DNA from: JBEVJK01 sp040510195
Lineage (GTDB): Bacteria > Pseudomonadota > Alphaproteobacteria > Rhizobiales > Rhizobiaceae
Direction: 5' to 3'
NCBI GenBank assembly: GCA_040510195.1
Contig: JBEVJK010000081.1
Coordinates: 13,091-77,090, forward strand
DNA: 64,000 nucleotides
The translations under genes and the position numbers were made by a program. Below the pieces are notes generated by a model. That model saw nothing but the letters and a program-made list of their open reading frames with translations. It did no database searches and was not told the DNA's origin. Below are positions 60,904 to 64,000 of the stretch, one piece after another. Numbering within the stretch: position 1 is the stretch's first letter; the number at the start of each line of letters is the position of its first letter.

Positions 60904-61224
60904 TCATGTGCGACGCGCACGAACACCCGCCCCATGCAGACGGCTCGCCGGAGGAAGGTCGGCATTTTGCCGGTCGACATCGCACTGGATTTCGGTGGCA
61001 CATCGTAGCGCTTCGACAGGACTCGCAACCTCGGCGATGACGCTGTCTCCGGCGCTGCCGAACACTCGTCCCTCATGTTGCTCGATCAGGCGATCAATGA
61101 TTTGACGATACGACCGCAGGGTCGCAAGAGTTCCCTCCTCGTCCATGCCTATCAGCCGGCTGTAACCAACTGCATCGGCAGCGAGGATGGTGGCCATTCT
61201 GCGGTGAACGCGTTCCAGGGCCAT
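60904..61224 (-). pseudogene. N-terminal fragment of a second class III cyclase
   Basis: About 95 residues match the start of a class III cyclase: RRMATILAADAVGYSRLIGM, then GSAGDSVIAEVASPVEALRC and ATEIQCDVDRQNADLPPASR. The next expected block, (FR)IGINLGDV, is missing and the frame ends in unrelated residues (LHGAGVRARRT). No continuation was found in the other two frames downstream, so the gene was truncated rather than merely frameshifted. It lies 190 bases upstream of the complete cyclase gene on the same strand. Confidence 0.75.
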
Positions 61225-61651
61225 CGCACCCTCCCGCGATCTCGCCCCATCCTAGTAGAAACGTTGCAGGATGAGGAGAGGCCCCGATTTCATCCCATCA
61301 AGCAGCACGTCGAATGATAGCGCCAGCTGTGCTTCAAACGGAGCGAATGTCCGGAAATGGCGCAACGCGCTAGCGTGTCGCCTAGTGTCCTTCAGGTAGC
61401 GGCAAATCTGATTTCAATGACCGCCATTGGGCGCAAAGCTGTCACTCACGCCGTTGCGCTCGGCAAGTCCGCTTGGGGCCGAAGCGGTCGGTCGGCTTCC
61501 CGGGCTCGGATTGTTGCAAGCGGACCTTCGGTCCTCCGCGGGCGTCTACGCAATCTGACCGAAGCGGACCTGCCATGCGCACGATGGATGTCGCGAACTT
61601 CGCTCAGATTCACCCGATCTGCGATTTGCCTTCCGCGATTATTCGACGCGA
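61225..61651. other. 427-base stretch with no recognisable gene
   Basis: Both strands contain open frames here, but none has a family match, plausible start with ribosome binding site, or codon pattern like the neighbours. Short repeated words such as GCGCTCGGCAAG and GACCGAAGCGG occur, but no clear inverted repeat or insertion-sequence end. It is probably debris of the rearranged region. Confidence 0.5.
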
Positions 61652-63196
61652 TCAGGGCGATTCCGGCGCAGCAAAGGCCTGCGGGGTCAGCCCGGATAGG
61701 CAGGATGTATCGGGAGCGCTCGGATCAGCAAGGAAGGATACGATCACCGCTTGTGCGCAGGGCGACCAGGGCGAGACCATGTGGCCGATGCCCGGGATGC
61801 TGATGATGGTTGCGTTGGACAGCTTCTTTGCCGCGGCCTCTGCCCCGGCGAGCGACGTCAACGTATCGAAGCTGCCGGAGATGAGGAGGGTCGGGATGGC
61901 GCTCTCGACGGGCTGGTGCATGGAGTCGGGTGCGGCGGGAACCTTCCAGAACTCGCGGCAGTCTTCGTTGAAATACGCCCAGCCGCCGACGCCCTCGCGT
62001 TGCACCGAGGCGGGATAGTCGGGAAACGCGCCCCGGCCGGCCGCGGCAAGCTCCTCCGGCGTCGCGAAGGGATAGCTTTCGCGACAGCTGACGCCAACCG
62101 CCAGCCCGTAGCCGAGGGCGGGGACACCCCGACCGGGTAGCGGCGCCCGGGCCACCCGATCCATGGCGATCGCCTCGATGGAATCCGAGCGACCGGCCGC
62201 AAGCCCGTCGATCCGATTGGGCGCGGCTTGCAGCATGGGGACGCCATAGTTCTGGTTCCGCAACCAATCGACCAGCGCCCCGCCGTCGAGGACGACCTCG
62301 AGGTTTTGGCCGGTGGCCGGGTCGCGGACGGTCGTGGTCAGCGGCTCGGCCTCGAGCTTGTTGACTAGTCCGGTGAAGGTTCGTTGGAGATCGGGATGGG
62401 CCGCGTTGCAGGCGGGTTCCGCCGCGCAAGCCTGGAAGATGTTGTCGAAGCCGGCGCGCGCATTCCACCAGTTTTGGGCGACGTCGTAGGTGGTTGGCAA
62501 GACCGAATCGAGGACGACGCTGCGGATGCCTTCCGGGTGGTCGCGCATCAGCGTCTGCGCAAGGTAGGACCCATAGGAAGTCCCGTAGACGTTCCATGCT
62601 GGAAAGCCGAGTACCTTACGGAGGTCGGCGAAATCAGCGGCACTTTCGGTCGAATTGTAGGCGCTAAGGTCGGCACCGGTGGCGGCGAGCTCCTGGTGGC
62701 AAACTTTCGTTGCCGCCAAATGGGCGCGCTCGGTTGCCTCGGAATAAAAGCGGAGTCCGAGAAGCGCTCTGTTGAAGTTGTCGATAGCCGCGCAGGTAAG
62801 CGCCGGCTCCGAGAACATGGTGCCGCGCTGGCTCATGACCACGATGTCCCGGTCGCGGATGAAATCGGCAGCGATGAGCCCGTTGACCTCCAGGGGCGCT
62901 ATGTCGCCCGGCCCGCCCGCCAGATAGACAATGGGATCTGCCCGCTGCTCCGGCGAGCGCGCAGGATACCTCGCGACCATGAGCCGAATTGTCCGACCGG
63001 ACGGCCGGCTGCGATTTTCCGGTACGACGAGGTAGCCGCAACTCGCTTTGGTCAACTCGTCGGCCCCTGACAGTTTCGGGCACGGCGCGGGCTCGAAGCG
63101 CGGCACTGGTGGCGGACCGGCGTTCTCGGCGTATGCCAGGCCGTGCAGGGCTACGAGAAGGCCAACCAGGAGAAAGTGTTGGTAAGTGACAGCCAT
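61652..63196 (-). CDS. Secreted alpha/beta hydrolase, S33 tripeptidyl-aminopeptidase type
   Basis: A 514-residue protein with a signal peptide (HFLLVGLLVALHGLAYAENA). The hydrolase fold shows YLAGGPGDIAPLEVNGLIAA (oxyanion region), RDIVVMSQRGTMFSEPALTC, the nucleophile VYGTSYGSYLAQTLMRDHPE, the acid in LLISGSFDTLTSLAGAE and the histidine in IPGIGHMVSPWSPC. The C-terminal cap with a cysteine pair (SPCAQAVIVSFL ... DTSCLSG) is typical of the family. It probably releases amino acids from peptides or hydrolyses esters in the periplasm. ATG at 63196 is chosen for the signal peptide. Confidence 0.88.
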   Translation of the reverse strand: MAVTYQHFLLVGLLVALHGLAYAENAGPPPVPRFEPAPCPKLSGADELTKASCGYLVVPENRSRPSGRTIRLMVARYPARSPEQRADPIVYLAGGPGDIAPLEVNGLIAADFIRDRDIVVMSQRGTMFSEPALTCAAIDNFNRALLGLRFYSEATERAHLAATKVCHQELAATGADLSAYNSTESAADFADLRKVLGFPAWNVYGTSYGSYLAQTLMRDHPEGIRSVVLDSVLPTTYDVAQNWWNARAGFDNIFQACAAEPACNAAHPDLQRTFTGLVNKLEAEPLTTTVRDPATGQNLEVVLDGGALVDWLRNQNYGVPMLQAAPNRIDGLAAGRSDSIEAIAMDRVARAPLPGRGVPALGYGLAVGVSCRESYPFATPEELAAAGRGAFPDYPASVQREGVGGWAYFNEDCREFWKVPAAPDSMHQPVESAIPTLLISGSFDTLTSLAGAEAAAKKLSNATIISIPGIGHMVSPWSPCAQAVIVSFLADPSAPDTSCLSGLTPQAFAAPESP

Positions 63197-63388
63197 CTTG
63201 CGGTGCCTTCCCTCTGGAGTAAGCGCCCACCTGACGACTCGGGCAGCATAGGCCGAGATTGGCAACGAAGTATTGCCAATGTCGGCTAATCTTCGGTGCC
63301 GGCGGGTCGGACACCGGATGCACACGATGGTGTAGACCGTCCAAGTTGCTGCCGCCCATCGACGTCCGAGCGAAGAGAGTGAGGATTC

Positions 63389-63943
63389 ATGTCCCTGGCC
63401 GCCACCCGTCGTGAGCTCCTCTTGCGCTTCCGGGCGATGTACCAAGCAAAGCACTTCGAGCTCTACTTGTTCGATCTCGACGATGGGTATCTCCAAACCA
63501 CGCTGTCCGACGAGGATCGGATGCCGCTGCGGTTCTTCGTCGAGTACAACAACGCGTGGTGGTTCGCCATCATCTCCGGCGTCAGCGTGCCGGCGATCGC
63601 GTACGACGAAGAGAGCGACTCCGGCTCGATCGTCCTCGACATCTCCTACGGCGACGACATCCTGCGGGCGATGCAGCACGTCCACTTCGGCGACGGCACG
63701 ATCAACCGCCTCCGCACGTACGCGTCGCCGGTGTTCTTCACCCGACCCAATCCGTTGGTAGTCCTGGACGCGCACGGCAACGCGATGTGGCTCGACACCG
63801 GCTACGGCCTCGACGCATCGAGACGGGCGGCCGAGGTGTTCCTGACGACACCGAAGGGACTGCACTTCACGAACCACCAGGCGACCAAGGACGCCGTCGC
63901 CCGCATCAAGGCGAACCTCGCCGCGTTCGCCGAACGGTCCTGA
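63389..63943 (+). CDS. Hypothetical protein, 184 residues
   Basis: I do not recognise a family. The protein is soluble and has an alpha/beta pattern with several aromatic blocks: FELYLFDLDDGYLQTTLSDE, FFVEYNNAWWFAIISGVSVP, SGSIVLDISYGDDILRAMQH and TPKGLHFTNHQATKDAVARI. GTGAGGA precedes the ATG, so translation is credible. It stands alone at the right end of the window, divergent from the S33 hydrolase, and the last 57 bases after it hold no feature. Confidence 0.6.
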   Translation: MSLAATRRELLLRFRAMYQAKHFELYLFDLDDGYLQTTLSDEDRMPLRFFVEYNNAWWFAIISGVSVPAIAYDEESDSGSIVLDISYGDDILRAMQHVHFGDGTINRLRTYASPVFFTRPNPLVVLDAHGNAMWLDTGYGLDASRRAAEVFLTTPKGLHFTNHQATKDAVARIKANLAAFAERS

Positions 63944-64000
63944 TCACGACCGTCGACTCGCCAACCCCGCGCCGAACCGATGAGAATCGCGAGGGCGGGG

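Noticed and set aside
61357..61803. A 148-residue plus-strand frame in the gap before the S33 hydrolase
   Set aside because: Its composition is Arg/Ala/Ser-rich, it overlaps the 3' end of a well-supported gene, and it has no ribosome binding site or recognisable domain.
1..64000. tRNA, rRNA or CRISPR arrays
   Set aside because: No cloverleaf with a TTCRA arm and CCA end, no conserved rRNA stretch and no regularly spaced direct repeats were noticed on either strand.

Overview
The window is GC-rich (about two-thirds by eye) and densely coded. It comes from an alphaproteobacterium of the Hyphomicrobiales (rhizobial) type, most like Mesorhizobium, Aminobacter or another Phyllobacteriaceae relative. 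The evidence is the oxygen-dependent cobalamin cluster (cobW-N-G-H-I-J order), a succinoglycan-type exo cluster with exoX/exoY/exoF and exoL-A-M-O-P, and many short overlapping ATGA/GTGA gene junctions. No tRNA, rRNA, CRISPR array or intact insertion sequence was seen.

Region by region: 1-12.7 kb is cobalamin biosynthesis and cobalt uptake. The minus-strand operon DUF1636-cobW-cobN-cobG-cobH-cobI-cobJ (cobJ runs off the left edge) and the plus-strand operon cbtB-cbtA-cobP-cobO are divergent, and each has its own cobalamin riboswitch. cobD and cobC follow as a second divergent pair. 12.7-18.6 kb is a mixed housekeeping stretch: a tyrosine-phosphatase-like protein, an Rrf2 regulator, a luciferase-like monooxygenase, a DUF2189 membrane protein, a calcineurin-like phosphatase and several unknowns. 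18.6-28.4 kb holds exopolysaccharide genes: exoL-A-M-O-P on the minus strand, the repressor gene exoX, and exoY-exoF on the plus strand. exoN, exoQ and the later succinoglycan genes are not here. 28.7-31.9 kb has a methyltransferase plus degenerate SDR pair, an AraC regulator and a cytochrome c.

31.99-37.85 kb is the most unusual locus: a compact operon of a GNAT-like protein, a glutamine-hydrolysing AsnB-like amidotransferase, a stand-alone carrier protein, an acyl-adenylating ligase and a NadE-like ammonia-dependent synthetase. Together they look like a small pathway that activates, carries and amidates an acid, but its product cannot be told from the sequence. 37.9-39.8 kb is an ECF sigma / RskA-type anti-sigma / fasciclin module. 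39.9-46.1 kb carries argB, a DMT transporter, two tandem membrane diguanylate cyclases, a HAD phosphatase and a cNMP-binding/thioredoxin-reductase-like fusion. 46.2-56.7 kb includes two alpha/beta hydrolases (one SERAC1-like with a membrane anchor and a C-terminal domain), a 5'-3' exonuclease, a multicopper oxidase and an Fsr-type efflux pump.

56.7-61.2 kb is a gene graveyard: a truncated AraC gene, one methyltransferase split into two pieces facing opposite ways, a Toprim fragment, a frameshifted and truncated ATP-binding gene of mobile-element type, and a broken copy of a class III cyclase beside a complete cyclase-TPR gene. The window ends with an S33-type secreted hydrolase and an orphan gene of unknown function. 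All family assignments are from reading the translated sequence; no database search was run.
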